From Pseudomonas sp. 5P_3.1_Bac2 (GTDB taxonomy: Bacteria > Pseudomonadota > Gammaproteobacteria > Pseudomonadales > Pseudomonadaceae), in contig NZ_JANLNY010000006.1 in NCBI RefSeq assembly GCF_025465995.1, positions 124,001-188,000 on the forward strand: a stretch of 64,000 nucleotides of DNA, in the 5' to 3' direction. A model generated the notes under the pieces. That model was given only the letters and a program-made list of their open reading frames with translations, was not told the origin of the DNA and did not search any database. Shown here piece by piece: positions 36,264-45,392 of this stretch; position 1 is the first letter of the stretch; the number at the start of each line of letters is the position of its first letter. Both the position numbers and the translations under genes were made by a program.

Positions 36264-37667
36264 ATGGCCAATGATCTCCAAGCGCTGCAGCAGCGCTTTG
36301 GTGCGCGTTATCCGCAGTATTTGTTGGCCATCCTCATGCTCAGCACCATGTCTGTGGTGCTGGCTGCTACCAGTATCAACGTAGCCCTGCCGGCGATCAT
36401 GGCCGATTTCACCATCGGCTTGCCGTTAGCGCAGTGGCTGTCCACCGGGTTTCTCGCCGCCATGACCGCCGGGTTACTGCTTGCAGCATGGGCGCAGGCG
36501 CGCTTCGGCCCACGACGCACCACGCAGGCGGGGCTCTTGCTGTTTTGTGTGGTGTCCTTGCTTGCCTTGGTGGCCGACAACGCCGCTGAGCTGATCGCGG
36601 TGCGAGTGATTCAGGGCTTCTGCGCCGGGGTGGTGCAGCCGTTATCTACGGTGCTGATTTTTCGCGTATTCGCTTCCGGTGGCCGGGGTCAGGCCTTGGG
36701 TATCTATGGCTTTGGCGTGATGCTGGCGCCATCCCTTGGCCCCGCGGCGGGTGGCTATCTGGTCGATCATTTCGGTTGGCAGGGGATCTTCTGGATGCCG
36801 CTGCCCCTGTGCGTGCTGGCGCTGTTGGTGAGCCAGTGGTTGCTGCCGGATGAGCGTGAATGTCAGGTGAAGCGTCTGGACGTCCAAGCGTTTATTTGGC
36901 TGTGCGTGGCGATCTTTGCTCTGCTGGGCTGTTGTGCTGAGGCGCAGCGCTTTGCTTGGACTGAGCCGCGGGTTTGGTTGCCAGGATTGCTGGCGCTGCT
37001 CAGTGGCTGGATCTTTATGCGCCGCAGCTGGCGGGCTGAGCAGCCGCTCTTACCACTGGGCCTGTGGCGCCATGCGGGTTTTCGCAGTGCCAGTTGGGTC
37101 GCTCTGACTTTGGGTTTTGGTCTGTATGCCTCGACTTATTTGATCCCGCTGTATCTGCAAACGGTGGAGGGCTTCAGCGCGGGGCAATCCGGCATGCTGC
37201 TGTTACCGGCGGGTTTATTGATGGGCTTGGCCTCGCTGACGGCAGGCATGCTCAGTGATCGTCTGTCTTCGGCAGTGTTGCTCTGCGCCGGCTTGCTGCT
37301 ATTTGCCATCGGTAGCGCGGGTCTGGCCTGGTTGGAGCAGGGCGCGGCGTTTTTGCTGGTGTGTTTTTGGGCCTGTGTCGGACGCATTGGCTTAGGTGTG
37401 GTGCTGCCGGCGTTGAATACCGGCTCTTTAGACATCCTCAGTCCGCAGGAGCTGGCACAAGGAGCCGGCGCCATTACCTTTGTCAGGCAGCTGGGCGGTG
37501 CCTTTGGGGTTAACCTGCTGACCTTTTTCTTAGAGTGGCGCCAGCGTGCCGGCGGTGCGGACTCATTGGCCGTTCTAAATGCTTTTAAGCAGAGTTTTTG
37601 GCTGATGGCGGCGGTGTTTGCCTTGACTCTCGTAGCGGCTTACGGCGTTAAGTCGACAAGATCCTGA
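36264..37667 (+). CDS. MFS drug transporter, DHA2 (EmrB-like) type
   Basis: Protein of 467 residues with about 14 hydrophobic segments. The N-terminus has TSINVALPAIMADF and QWLSTGFLAAMTAGLLLAAW, and motif C-like LAPSLGPAAGGYLVDHFGW lies in the fifth helix (drug/H+ antiporter signature). Members export drugs or metabolites across the inner membrane by proton exchange. No membrane-fusion (EmrA) partner is next to it, so it may work alone. Its start abuts the marR stop. Confidence 0.88.
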   Translation: MANDLQALQQRFGARYPQYLLAILMLSTMSVVLAATSINVALPAIMADFTIGLPLAQWLSTGFLAAMTAGLLLAAWAQARFGPRRTTQAGLLLFCVVSLLALVADNAAELIAVRVIQGFCAGVVQPLSTVLIFRVFASGGRGQALGIYGFGVMLAPSLGPAAGGYLVDHFGWQGIFWMPLPLCVLALLVSQWLLPDERECQVKRLDVQAFIWLCVAIFALLGCCAEAQRFAWTEPRVWLPGLLALLSGWIFMRRSWRAEQPLLPLGLWRHAGFRSASWVALTLGFGLYASTYLIPLYLQTVEGFSAGQSGMLLLPAGLLMGLASLTAGMLSDRLSSAVLLCAGLLLFAIGSAGLAWLEQGAAFLLVCFWACVGRIGLGVVLPALNTGSLDILSPQELAQGAGAITFVRQLGGAFGVNLLTFFLEWRQRAGGADSLAVLNAFKQSFWLMAAVFALTLVAAYGVKSTRS

Positions 37668-37904
37668 CACTTCATTGCCCTAAAAATAATCCTGTCATTT
37701 TATTGACCGCTCAGCTATTCTGCTTCCGGTGATGGCTATTTGCTATGAATTGGTTTTTTAGGATGCATCAGCACTGCCACCGTTGGGTTAACAAGGACTG
37801 CAGCGCCCGACGCATCCTCCGCGCCGCCCAGAACTCCTCGATGCAGGATGCTTACGCACAAGCGTGAAGGGGGAGGCAGTTTAGCGGCTTTATTGAGAGC
37901 GTTA

Positions 37905-39929
37905 ATGATGGCTACGGTCCGTCACTTACTTATCGGCCTGGCATCCAGTACTGCCCTTTATTCAGGATTTGCCCCAGCACTTGGGCTGGGAGATATTGCC
38001 CTGCATTCAGCGCTCAGTCAGCCGCTAGATGCTGAGATCGAATTATTAGATGTGGCCGACCTCACCTCGGCTGATCTGCATGTACGCCTGGCGCCGACAG
38101 AGATCTATCAGCGTGCCGGGGTCGAGCGTTTATACGCCCTCAATGACCTGCGCTTTACGCCGCTGCTGCGCGGCGCCAAAAGTGTCATTCGGGTGGTATC
38201 GAGTCAGCCGATTCGCGAGCCGTACCTCAACTTTATCGTCGAAGTGCAGCGCCCTAACGGCCAGCTCTACCGTGAATACACTTTACTGTTGGATCCGCCC
38301 GAGTCGGCGGCCTATCGCAATGTGGCGCAAGCAGTAGCGCTAGCTACGGCGCCGACCAGTGTCACAACTGCTACTGCGGCTGCTCCCACGGCAGGCCATG
38401 CCGTTCGGGCCCCCGCGGTGTTACCTAAGGCCAGTGCGGGCAAGAGCTACACCGTCGCCAGTGGCGACAGCCTGTGGCAGATCGCCAACCGCTTGAACCC
38501 CGGCCAACACTCGCAGCAGGCGTTGATGGCGGACATCTACGCGTTAAACCCCAGTGCCTTTGCCGGTGGCGACAGTCACCGCCTGCTGGCCGGGGCCCAG
38601 TTGCGTTTGCCCGATAGTGTTGCAGCCGTGCCAGCGCCTGTGGTGCCTGCCGCCGAGGAGGCCCAAGCCGAGGCTGCTCAAGCACCGGTTGCCGCTCCCC
38701 GCGAAGCGGTGTTGAGCATTGACCCTGAAGAGCTATCAGCACAGCCGAAGCCGGTGAGTCCGCAGGAGCAGGTCAAGCTTGAGCAACAGCTCGACAGTCA
38801 ACTGGCCGAGACGATTCAGTTGCAGCAAAGCCTGGCCGAACTCGGGGCGCAGGTGCAGGATCTGCGCGAGCAGATGAGCGTGCGTGATAAGCAAATCGTC
38901 GCCTTGCTGGCGCAACTGGCCGCACGCCAGAGCGAGCAGCCGCAAGTCGCTGAGGTCAGCACCGCTCAGTTGCCAAGCGCGGCCAATCTCAATCAGGGCT
39001 GGTTAGCGGCTATCAGTGTGGCACTGGGCGCGGCTTTGTTGCTGTCCGCTGGCTGGTGGTGGCGGGCCCGGCATAAGCGCGTTGAGCCTGCGACTGTAGC
39101 GCAAAGCGCGGCGCTGTCAGCGCCTCCTTCGCCCGCACGGGCGCGCAACTTTGTTCACTCAGCGGCTGCTTTGCGCCAACCCGCTATGGCCAAGGCGCAG
39201 CCGCTGGATGCCTTGCAAAGCGCCAACGTGTATATCGCCCATGGTCAGCTCACCGAGGCAGCCAATACTTTACGACAGGGTTTGGCGGAAACACCGCAGC
39301 GCAGTGATTTGGCGTTTCGGCTGCTCGAAGTGCTGGCGCTGCAAGGCGATGGGCAAGGTTTTAGCGACTTAGAAGTACAGGTGCGTAGCAGCGGTTTTGC
39401 GCCGGCGCGCCTCGATCAGCTCAAAGCGCAATACCGCCACTTGTTTAGCTCGGCTCCGGCAGGCCTGCTCGATGACGCTGTGCTGAACTTGGATGATGCG
39501 CCTGAAACCAGCCTGGCCGATGCCCCTCAGCTTAATCTGCATGACATCGCGCTGGATGCCGACTGGGATCAGCTCAGCCCGTTCAGTGCTTCGTCTGCCG
39601 CGCAGCCCGCACCACCGCCTGTGGCGGGCAGCTGTGAATTGTTTGCGCCGATCGGCCACCGTGATGCACGCAGTCCTTTTGCCGAAAGCATGTTGGTTGA
39701 GGAGGCCTATCACGACAGTTGCAGTGGCGAGGTTTTGACGCTGGATCTGCCGGAGCTTGAAGTACTGTCCGCTGCCGGCGCTGATCCGAACAGCAAGCTC
39801 AGCAGTGCCATTAGCTATATCGAGCAAGGCAGCCTGGACAGGGCCAGCGAGGTGCTGCGCCAAGTGCTCAGTGAGGGTGACGAAGCGCAGCAGCAACAAG
39901 CTCGGCAGTTGTTGCAAAACATCGCCTAA
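37905..39929 (+). CDS. Short FimV-like LysM membrane protein
   Basis: About 674 residues from ATG 37905, chosen for the GAGAG before it and the signal-like MATVRHLLIGLASSTALYSG; an ATG at 37848 is possible. The N-terminal FimV domain (LGLGDIALHSALSQPLDAEI) is followed by LysM (YTVASGDSLWQIANRL), a Gln-rich coiled coil (about 300-355), one membrane helix (WLAAISVALGAALLLSAGWW), TPR-like helices, and a C-terminal FimV tail (SKLSSAISYIEQGSLDRASE). FimV anchors type IV pilus and polar assemblies to peptidoglycan. This copy is much shorter than true FimV and lies beside hsbD, like PA3340, so it is likely a paralogue. Confidence 0.82.
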   Translation: MMATVRHLLIGLASSTALYSGFAPALGLGDIALHSALSQPLDAEIELLDVADLTSADLHVRLAPTEIYQRAGVERLYALNDLRFTPLLRGAKSVIRVVSSQPIREPYLNFIVEVQRPNGQLYREYTLLLDPPESAAYRNVAQAVALATAPTSVTTATAAAPTAGHAVRAPAVLPKASAGKSYTVASGDSLWQIANRLNPGQHSQQALMADIYALNPSAFAGGDSHRLLAGAQLRLPDSVAAVPAPVVPAAEEAQAEAAQAPVAAPREAVLSIDPEELSAQPKPVSPQEQVKLEQQLDSQLAETIQLQQSLAELGAQVQDLREQMSVRDKQIVALLAQLAARQSEQPQVAEVSTAQLPSAANLNQGWLAAISVALGAALLLSAGWWWRARHKRVEPATVAQSAALSAPPSPARARNFVHSAAALRQPAMAKAQPLDALQSANVYIAHGQLTEAANTLRQGLAETPQRSDLAFRLLEVLALQGDGQGFSDLEVQVRSSGFAPARLDQLKAQYRHLFSSAPAGLLDDAVLNLDDAPETSLADAPQLNLHDIALDADWDQLSPFSASSAAQPAPPPVAGSCELFAPIGHRDARSPFAESMLVEEAYHDSCSGEVLTLDLPELEVLSAAGADPNSKLSSAISYIEQGSLDRASEVLRQVLSEGDEAQQQQARQLLQNIA

Positions 39930-39947
39930 GGGCTGCAAACCTTTAGC

Positions 39948-39982
39948 AAACGCCCGTGTGTCAATGCTGCGCGGGCGTTTTT
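39948..39982 (+). terminator. Terminator after the FimV-like gene
   Basis: An AAACGCCCG / CGGGCGTTT stem followed by a T-run lies 19 bp past the stop. Confidence 0.8.
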
Positions 39983-40045
39983 GCTGGGCAGGACAGGTTA
40001 TTATCGCCGCCTTATTGAGCAGCTTTACTCAAGGCGAGGCGTGAT

Positions 40046-40336
40046 ATGTCCAGTCCCAAGGCCGAGGTGGTAATCACCTATTGCACCCAATGTCAGTGGC
40101 TGTTGCGGGCGGCTTGGCTCGCTCAGGAATTACTCTCCAGTTTTAGCGATGATTTGGCTCGGGTCAGCCTTGAACCAGCCAGCGGCGGGCAGTTCCGTAT
40201 CACCTGCGATGGCGTGCAGATCTGGGAGCGCAAAGCCGATGGCGGTTTTCCCGAGGCCAAGGTGCTCAAGCAGCGGGTGCGCGACCTGATTGATCCGGGG
40301 CGCGATCTCGGCCATAACGACCGGCACACCCCATAA
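40046..40336 (+). CDS. SelW/Rdx-family thioredoxin-like protein
   Basis: Protein of 96 residues. The N-terminal VVITYCTQCQWLLRAAWLAQELL carries the CxxC redox motif of the Rdx (SelT/SelW/SelH-like) family, with Cys in the place of selenocysteine (shown in full as a 20-residue core TYCTQCQWLLRAAWLAQELL). The rest (GGQFRITCDGVQIWERKADGGFPEAK) is the matching beta-alpha part, where GGFPE is typical. The role is a presumed thiol redox function. It is convergent with the EamA gene, ending 5 bp from it. Confidence 0.9.
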   Translation: MSSPKAEVVITYCTQCQWLLRAAWLAQELLSSFSDDLARVSLEPASGGQFRITCDGVQIWERKADGGFPEAKVLKQRVRDLIDPGRDLGHNDRHTP

Positions 40337-40340
40337 GCGC

Positions 40341-41192
40341 TTATTTGGCCAGGCGCGCCGACAGCACAATCGCGCCGATAATCAGCACGCCGCCGAGCAG
40401 CATGCGCAGCGTCGGCTGCTCGCTGAACAGCAGCCAAGCGAAGGCGATGCCATAGATCGGCTCCAGAGCAAACACCACTGCGGTGGTACGCGCTTTGAGC
40501 ACCTTGAGGCTGGCGACGAACAGGGTGTGGGCGACGCCGGTGCAGAACAGCCCCAGCATGGCCATCCACCACCAATCGATGGCGCGCACGCTGCCCAGGT
40601 CGCTCCAGGCCAGCGGCAGGAACATCACAATCACCACCAGATTCTGGTACAGCGCCGACTGCACGGGCTCAATGCTGCGTGTGTTAAAGCGGTTAAGCAG
40701 CGACAACAGGGCAAACAGCAGTCCTGAGCCAACCGCCCAGAGCAGGCCGCTGGTCGCTTGGCTGCCGAGGTCAAAGTCGGGCGTGACCAGCACTAAGCCC
40801 GCGCACACCACCGCGACCATGGCAAATTCGCTGGGCCGAGTGCGCTCGCGAAACAGCAGGCCCTCGAGCAGCACGGTAAAGGCCGGGAAGCTGGCAAAGC
40901 CCAAGGTCGCGATGGCCACGCTGGACACTTGCACGGAGTGAAAGAACATCCACCAATGGCAACCCAGCAATACACCACTTAGGATCAGCAGGTTGGTTTG
41001 ACGCAGATTCAAGCGTTGCAGTTTGGCCTGACTGAACAGCTTGGTGAAAAGCAGCAGCACCACCACGGCAAACATCGCCCGGCCGGCGGTGATAATTTGT
41101 GGACTGCTCAAGGCTAACTTGCCGAAGATTCCCGATAAGCCAAACAGCAGCGCGCCTAGGTGCACAGCCAATAACGCATTTCGTAAGGTCAT
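40341..41192 (-). CDS. EamA/DMT-family transporter
   Basis: Protein of 283 residues with ten predicted membrane helices in two EamA repeats (residues about 5-135 and 150-280). The second repeat ends with VFALEPIYGIAFAWLLFSEQ, a DMT signature. Such proteins export amino acids or other metabolites; the substrate is unknown. Its start overlaps the csaA stop by 4 bp (ATGA), so the two genes are translationally coupled. An AraC regulator precedes them on the same strand. Confidence 0.9.
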   Translation of the reverse strand: MTLRNALLAVHLGALLFGLSGIFGKLALSSPQIITAGRAMFAVVVLLLFTKLFSQAKLQRLNLRQTNLLILSGVLLGCHWWMFFHSVQVSSVAIATLGFASFPAFTVLLEGLLFRERTRPSEFAMVAVVCAGLVLVTPDFDLGSQATSGLLWAVGSGLLFALLSLLNRFNTRSIEPVQSALYQNLVVIVMFLPLAWSDLGSVRAIDWWWMAMLGLFCTGVAHTLFVASLKVLKARTTAVVFALEPIYGIAFAWLLFSEQPTLRMLLGGVLIIGAIVLSARLAK

Positions 41193-41524
41193 GCCAGGCG
41201 TGCACCGTTAGCCAGAGGCTTGTCGAAGCCGGCTAGCACCACTTTGTTGTCGGCGTCATACGCCCCAGTCACCAGCACCTCCGAACGTATGCCGGCGATG
41301 CGCTTGGGGGCGAAGTTGCATACACACAGTACTTGGCGGCCGAGCAGCTCGTCCGGCTGATAGTGGGCGGTGATTTGCGCACTGGACTGCTTAATGCCCA
41401 GCTCGCCTAAGTCGACTTGCAGGACATAAGCGGGTTTTATCGCCTTGGCATTCACTTCGGCGCTGATCACTGTGCCGACGCGTAGCTCGACCCGTGCAAA
41501 GTCTTCCCATTCGATTTGCGACAT
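41189..41524 (-). CDS. csaA: tRNA-binding-domain protein CsaA
   Basis: Protein of 111 residues from MSQIEWEDFARVELRVGTVI. The start is placed at the family's usual Met, 7 codons inside the longest frame. It is an OB-fold tRNA-binding domain: AKKPAYVLQ-type segment KAIKPAYVLQVDLGELG, SSAQITAHYQ, and QVLCVCNFAPKRIAGIRSEV. CsaA was described as an export-related chaperone and binds tRNA. P. aeruginosa has csaA near an AraC gene and cyaB, as here. Confidence 0.92.
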   Translation of the reverse strand: MSQIEWEDFARVELRVGTVISAEVNAKAIKPAYVLQVDLGELGIKQSSAQITAHYQPDELLGRQVLCVCNFAPKRIAGIRSEVLVTGAYDADNKVVLAGFDKPLANGARLA

Positions 41525-41634
41525 CACCCACTTCCTGTTCAACAAGTACTGGTTAGAGGCGCCAGTCTAGTGATTTCGGCAGGCTAAATCTGTCGTCAGA
41601 CTTGCGCGTTTTAGCGCGCATCTCGCGCGATGCG

Positions 41635-42387
41635 TTAGTGACCGGTTTGGCGCAAGGCGCGGGGGCTGCGTCCAAAGTGACGGGAGAGGGCGGCAGTAAA
41701 AGCGCTTTGCGAGTTGTAGCCCACCCGCTGGGCAATCTCGCCAATGGCCAGGTGGGTTTCTTGTAATAACTGCCTGGCCAGCTGCAGGCGCCGGCCACGC
41801 ACATAGTCCATCGGCGTTTGCCCGGTGGCGGCAAGAAAACGCACATGGAAGCGCGCGGCGGAAAGCCCGGCTAAGCGGGCCAAGTCGTGGACCTGCAAGG
41901 GATGGGCCGCGTGTTGGTCGATATAGGCATCAAGCGCGGCTAAGGGCAGGCTATCGACACTAGGCGACAGCGTGCTGGCACTGGCGATACTGGCCAGAAG
42001 CAGCGCGGCGCCTTGCTGGGCAATGACTGGATCATGCACGGGGCTGGCGGCTAACCAGTTAACCAGCTGGGTCTGCGCCGGGTTAAGGCTGATCGAGGCG
42101 GGCTTTTCCAGCAGGCGCTGGGTGGCATCGGCATGCCCTCCCAGTTGTTGTTGCAGCCACTGGGGTTGCGGCACATCCAGCACCAGGCATTGGCTGCCAC
42201 GGCGGCTGCCGCAACTGTGCTGGGCATTGCCCGGTACCACCGCCAGGGTCTGGCGCAGCACCTGGCTGCCACGTCCGTCGATCTCAAAGTCGAGCTGGCC
42301 GCTGAGGCCAAATACCAGCTGGGCGTGGTCGTGGCTGTGGCTGAGCAATTCGTGGCTGTAGTGACGCACCGATAGCAGCGAGGACAT
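41635..42387 (-). CDS. AraC-family regulator with cupin-type sensor
   Basis: Protein of 250 residues, AGGAG before its ATG. A beta-rich N-terminal half with His residues in the cupin pattern (HELLSHSHDHAQLVFGLSG) precedes two helix-turn-helix motifs (LQVHDLARLAGLSAARFHVR and AIGEIAQRVGYNSQSAFTAA). Regulators of this kind often control an adjacent exporter; here csaA and the EamA transporter lie just downstream on the same strand. The ligand is unknown. Confidence 0.9.
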   Translation of the reverse strand: MSSLLSVRHYSHELLSHSHDHAQLVFGLSGQLDFEIDGRGSQVLRQTLAVVPGNAQHSCGSRRGSQCLVLDVPQPQWLQQQLGGHADATQRLLEKPASISLNPAQTQLVNWLAASPVHDPVIAQQGAALLLASIASASTLSPSVDSLPLAALDAYIDQHAAHPLQVHDLARLAGLSAARFHVRFLAATGQTPMDYVRGRRLQLARQLLQETHLAIGEIAQRVGYNSQSAFTAALSRHFGRSPRALRQTGH

Positions 42388-42552
42388 GCGAGGCTCCTGG
42401 TTCCAGCCGCGAGTCTAACAGGGCAAAGACCCTCGATTCTAAGCTGAATGTAGGGCGTTAAGCGCAGATTCATTGTCATCTGACAGACATCTTGTCGTCA
42501 TAGTTATTTCACCACTGTTACGGACACTCCAAAAAACAGCCGGAGGTCGCCC

Positions 42553-43377
42553 ATGACTAGTGCCCAGCGTGTCCCGCCCAGCCGTAAGCAACGAGTCCGC
42601 ACCCTGTGGATTTCTGATACTCACCTAGGCACCCGCGACAGTCAGGCCGAGCATCTGGCGGCGTTCCTTAAGCGTTATCACACCGACAAAATTTACCTAG
42701 TGGGCGACATCATCGATGGCTGGAAGCTGCGTAGCGGCGTGTATTGGCCGCAGGCGCACACCAATGTGATTCGCCGCCTGCTGACCATGAGCAAGCGCGG
42801 CACCGAGGTGATCTACGTCACCGGCAACCACGATGAGTTTCTGCGCCGCTACTCCAAGTTATTGCTGGGCAATATCCAGCTGGTCGATGAGGCGGAGCAT
42901 CACACCGCTGATGGCCGGCGTTTGCTGGTGATTCACGGCGATCAGTTTGATGTGATCACCCGTTACCACCGCTGGCTGGCTTTTCTCGGCGACTCGGCTT
43001 ACAGCCTGACCCTCGTGCTTAACCGCTGGCTCAATCATTGGCGCCGGCGTTACGGCTATGGCTATTGGTCGCTGTCGGCGTACCTCAAGCACAAGGTAAA
43101 AACCGCAGTGAACTTTATCAGTGACTTTGAGCAGGCGATCAGCCATGAGTGCGCCAGGCGCGGCTTTAACGGGGTGATCTGCGGGCATATCCACCACGCT
43201 GAGATTCGCCAGATGGGCGCGGTGCAATATATGAATTGTGGCGATTGGGTGGAGTCGTGCACGGCGCTGGTAGAACACCTGGATGGCAGTATCAGCCTCT
43301 ATCGCCTGGCCGATGATCCGTTGCTGACTCGTGCCGCGGCTGGGCTGGCGGCTGCGCCCAGCGACAGCGCTACATAA
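42553..43377 (+). CDS. LpxH-like metallophosphoesterase (UDP-2,3-diacylglucosamine diphosphatase family)
   Basis: Protein of 274 residues, GGAGG before the ATG. The metal-binding motifs of calcineurin-like phosphoesterases are all present: SDTHLG, VGDIIDGW, TGNHDEF, HGDQFD and CGHIHHAEI. The family (COG2908) includes LpxH, which cuts UDP-2,3-diacylglucosamine in lipid A synthesis. This one is longer than LpxH of about 240 residues and lies outside the usual lpxH context, so it is probably a paralogue with a related or unknown substrate. Its last 8 bp overlap the convergent cyaB. Confidence 0.85.
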   Translation: MTSAQRVPPSRKQRVRTLWISDTHLGTRDSQAEHLAAFLKRYHTDKIYLVGDIIDGWKLRSGVYWPQAHTNVIRRLLTMSKRGTEVIYVTGNHDEFLRRYSKLLLGNIQLVDEAEHHTADGRRLLVIHGDQFDVITRYHRWLAFLGDSAYSLTLVLNRWLNHWRRRYGYGYWSLSAYLKHKVKTAVNFISDFEQAISHECARRGFNGVICGHIHHAEIRQMGAVQYMNCGDWVESCTALVEHLDGSISLYRLADDPLLTRAAAGLAAAPSDSAT

Positions 43378-44752
43378 TCACCTTATCGCTGAGTTTGTCG
43401 GCGGCGTGGCGCAGGGCCTCGACGATCTTGTCTTTGTCGAAGTTCTGAATGCTGTTGGTGTCCAGGTACATGGAGAAGCCCGGCAGTTCATGCTCCACAT
43501 AACTGGGACTGGCGCCTAAGTCGCGGCGCAGGTCCATAACTTGGTAGATCTGCACCGGCCGGGCAAAGCCTTTGACGTTAATCTGGCCCTTGTCGCGGCA
43601 CATGATGATGTCTTTGATCAATGCGTAAGTATCGTGGGAGATCAGAATCTCGCCGCAGTCCGCCGCGTGCTCGAGGCGGCTGGCCAGATTCACCTCGCGG
43701 CCGATGATGGTGTAATCCATACGGGTATCGGCGCCAAAGTTGCCCACCGTGCAGTAGCCGGTGTTGAGGCCCATGCGGATTTCCAGCGGTTTAGTAATGC
43801 CTTGGGCACGCCATTGCTGGCGCAGCACCTTCATGTGTTTGCGCATGGCGATGGCCATGGCCACGGCATTTACCGCATCGGCCTTGGCGCCCTTGGTGGC
43901 GGGGTCGCCGAAAAACACCATAACGCTGTCGCCGACGAACTTGTCGATGGTGCCGCCGTAGCGCAGGCAAATCTTCGACATCTCGTTGAGGTAGCTATTG
44001 AGCATGTCGGTCAGGGCTTCGGGCTCTAACTCCTCAGACAGCTCGGTGAAGTCTTTGATGTCGGAGAAAAATACCGTGAGTTTTTTCCGCTGGGTTTCTA
44101 GGCGCACGTTTTTTTTGCCGTTAAAGATGGACTCCCAGACTTGCGGCGACAGGTATTTGGCCAGGTTGCGCGCTAAGCGTGCGGCCTTTTCTTGCTCAAG
44201 GGAGATCGCCCGGCGTGCATGATCCAGGCGCAAGCCTTGCAGATGCACGTAGTAAGCGGTGACGCAGATATACAGTGTGGTGAAGCCGATACTGACCAAG
44301 GTCAGCAGCAGCGGTGCATTCAATTGGATGGTCGGTTGCACCACCGCAGCGCTCAGCGCGGCGCCAGCGATGCCGACCACCAGGGCGATGAGCAGGTAGC
44401 GAATACCGCCACCGACCAGCGCACTGAAGCTCAAAATCAGCAACGACATCAGGCTCGGTACTAGGGCGAAATGCAGCAACGGCAGCACGGCGCCATAGTG
44501 CAACGCATCGACCAGCAGCAGACCGACTTTGCAGTGCAGGGGGTAATCGTCTTTAAAACGCAGCTTGATCTGATAAGCCAGGTGCGGATAGAGCAGGGCG
44601 TAGGGCACTAGCCACAGAATGCTGTATGAGAAATAGTGGCTGTAGGTGCCGGCCGCGATGCTGGCAGCGACCACCATATAAGCCAGAATGCGCGAGTAAT
44701 GCTCGCGCAGATTGGAGTGAATCAAGGCAGCTTGTGCGCTGTTGACGTTCAT
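43370..44752 (-). CDS. cyaB: Class III adenylate cyclase CyaB
   Basis: Protein of 460 residues from ATG 44752; a TTG four codons upstream is possible. About six membrane helices form an N-terminal MASE2-like sensor (25-185), then comes a class III cyclase domain (about 225-410). Metal-binding Asp residues lie in FFSDIKDFTELS. The adenine-selecting Lys is in GTIDKFVGDSVMVFFGDP and the matching Asp in MDYTIIGREVNLASRL. In P. aeruginosa CyaB makes the cAMP that activates Vfr and hence virulence and pilus genes. Vfr in turn represses fleQ there, linking it to the flagellar part of this window. Confidence 0.95.
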   Translation of the reverse strand: MNVNSAQAALIHSNLREHYSRILAYMVVAASIAAGTYSHYFSYSILWLVPYALLYPHLAYQIKLRFKDDYPLHCKVGLLLVDALHYGAVLPLLHFALVPSLMSLLILSFSALVGGGIRYLLIALVVGIAGAALSAAVVQPTIQLNAPLLLTLVSIGFTTLYICVTAYYVHLQGLRLDHARRAISLEQEKAARLARNLAKYLSPQVWESIFNGKKNVRLETQRKKLTVFFSDIKDFTELSEELEPEALTDMLNSYLNEMSKICLRYGGTIDKFVGDSVMVFFGDPATKGAKADAVNAVAMAIAMRKHMKVLRQQWRAQGITKPLEIRMGLNTGYCTVGNFGADTRMDYTIIGREVNLASRLEHAADCGEILISHDTYALIKDIIMCRDKGQINVKGFARPVQIYQVMDLRRDLGASPSYVEHELPGFSMYLDTNSIQNFDKDKIVEALRHAADKLSDKVIM

Positions 44753-44926
44753 CCGTTGAGGCAACCCCCGGCAGCTTTAGCCGCGCCCTGTTGGGGGCTT
44801 GGCGACGTAACGAACTGCTACGCTTTGTGACGGGGATCATAACTAGGGCAGAGCCAGTCGCCAAGCACAACTAGCACTTAAGTACTTGTCTGTGCTTGCT
44901 TGGCGCGCTGTTGGGCTTAAATCCTA

Positions 44927-45244
44927 CTAAAACTTAATACGGCCGGTGAACGCATCTTTGAGCATGACCCAGTCGCCCATCAGCGAATACAGCGGGTAAT
45001 CAAAGGTGGCTGGGCGGTTCTTCTCAAACACAAAATGGCCCACCCAGGCAAAGCCATAGCCAACCACTGGCAGGGCCAACAGCCACAGCCACTGTTGGCT
45101 GAGCAAGACATAGCCAACCAAGGCTACGATCAACAGGCTGCCGACGTAATGCAGGCGGCGGCACACGGCATTGCTGTGCTCTTGCAGGTAATAGGGGTAA
45201 AAGTCAGCGAAACGGGTGAAGCGTGCTTGGGTCTCAGTGCTCAT
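44927..45244 (-). CDS. Mpo1-like (DUF962) membrane protein
   Basis: Protein of 105 residues from MSTETQARFTRFADFYPYYL, with AGGAGG before the ATG at 45244. The pattern HSNAVCRRLHYVGSLLIV and GYGFAWVGHFVFEKNRPATF is that of DUF962, whose yeast member Mpo1 is an Fe(II) dioxygenase that shortens 2-hydroxy fatty acids. The His residues of the motif (H-x-G near the first helix, GHF-EKN in the third) are present. Three or four membrane segments. An imperfect inverted repeat (GCCAAGCA / TGCTTGGC, about 44858-44903) lies downstream. Confidence 0.88.
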   Translation of the reverse strand: MSTETQARFTRFADFYPYYLQEHSNAVCRRLHYVGSLLIVALVGYVLLSQQWLWLLALPVVGYGFAWVGHFVFEKNRPATFDYPLYSLMGDWVMLKDAFTGRIKF

Positions 45245-45392
45245 CACGGGCCTCCTGTTATGGCTGGTGTGTGCTTGCATACGCGCATCTTTGGCCTAGT
45301 CATCAGTCTAGGTCGACTGGCGAAGTGTTCCACTGACATTGGGTGCCAGTTTAGTATCCTTGTGTCGCCCACCTTACCAATAAGAACAAGTT

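Noticed and set aside
44858..44903. Inverted repeat after the Mpo1-like gene as a terminator
   Set aside because: The stem GCCAAGCA/TGCTTGGC is separated by a long loop and no T-run follows, so I did not list it as a terminator.
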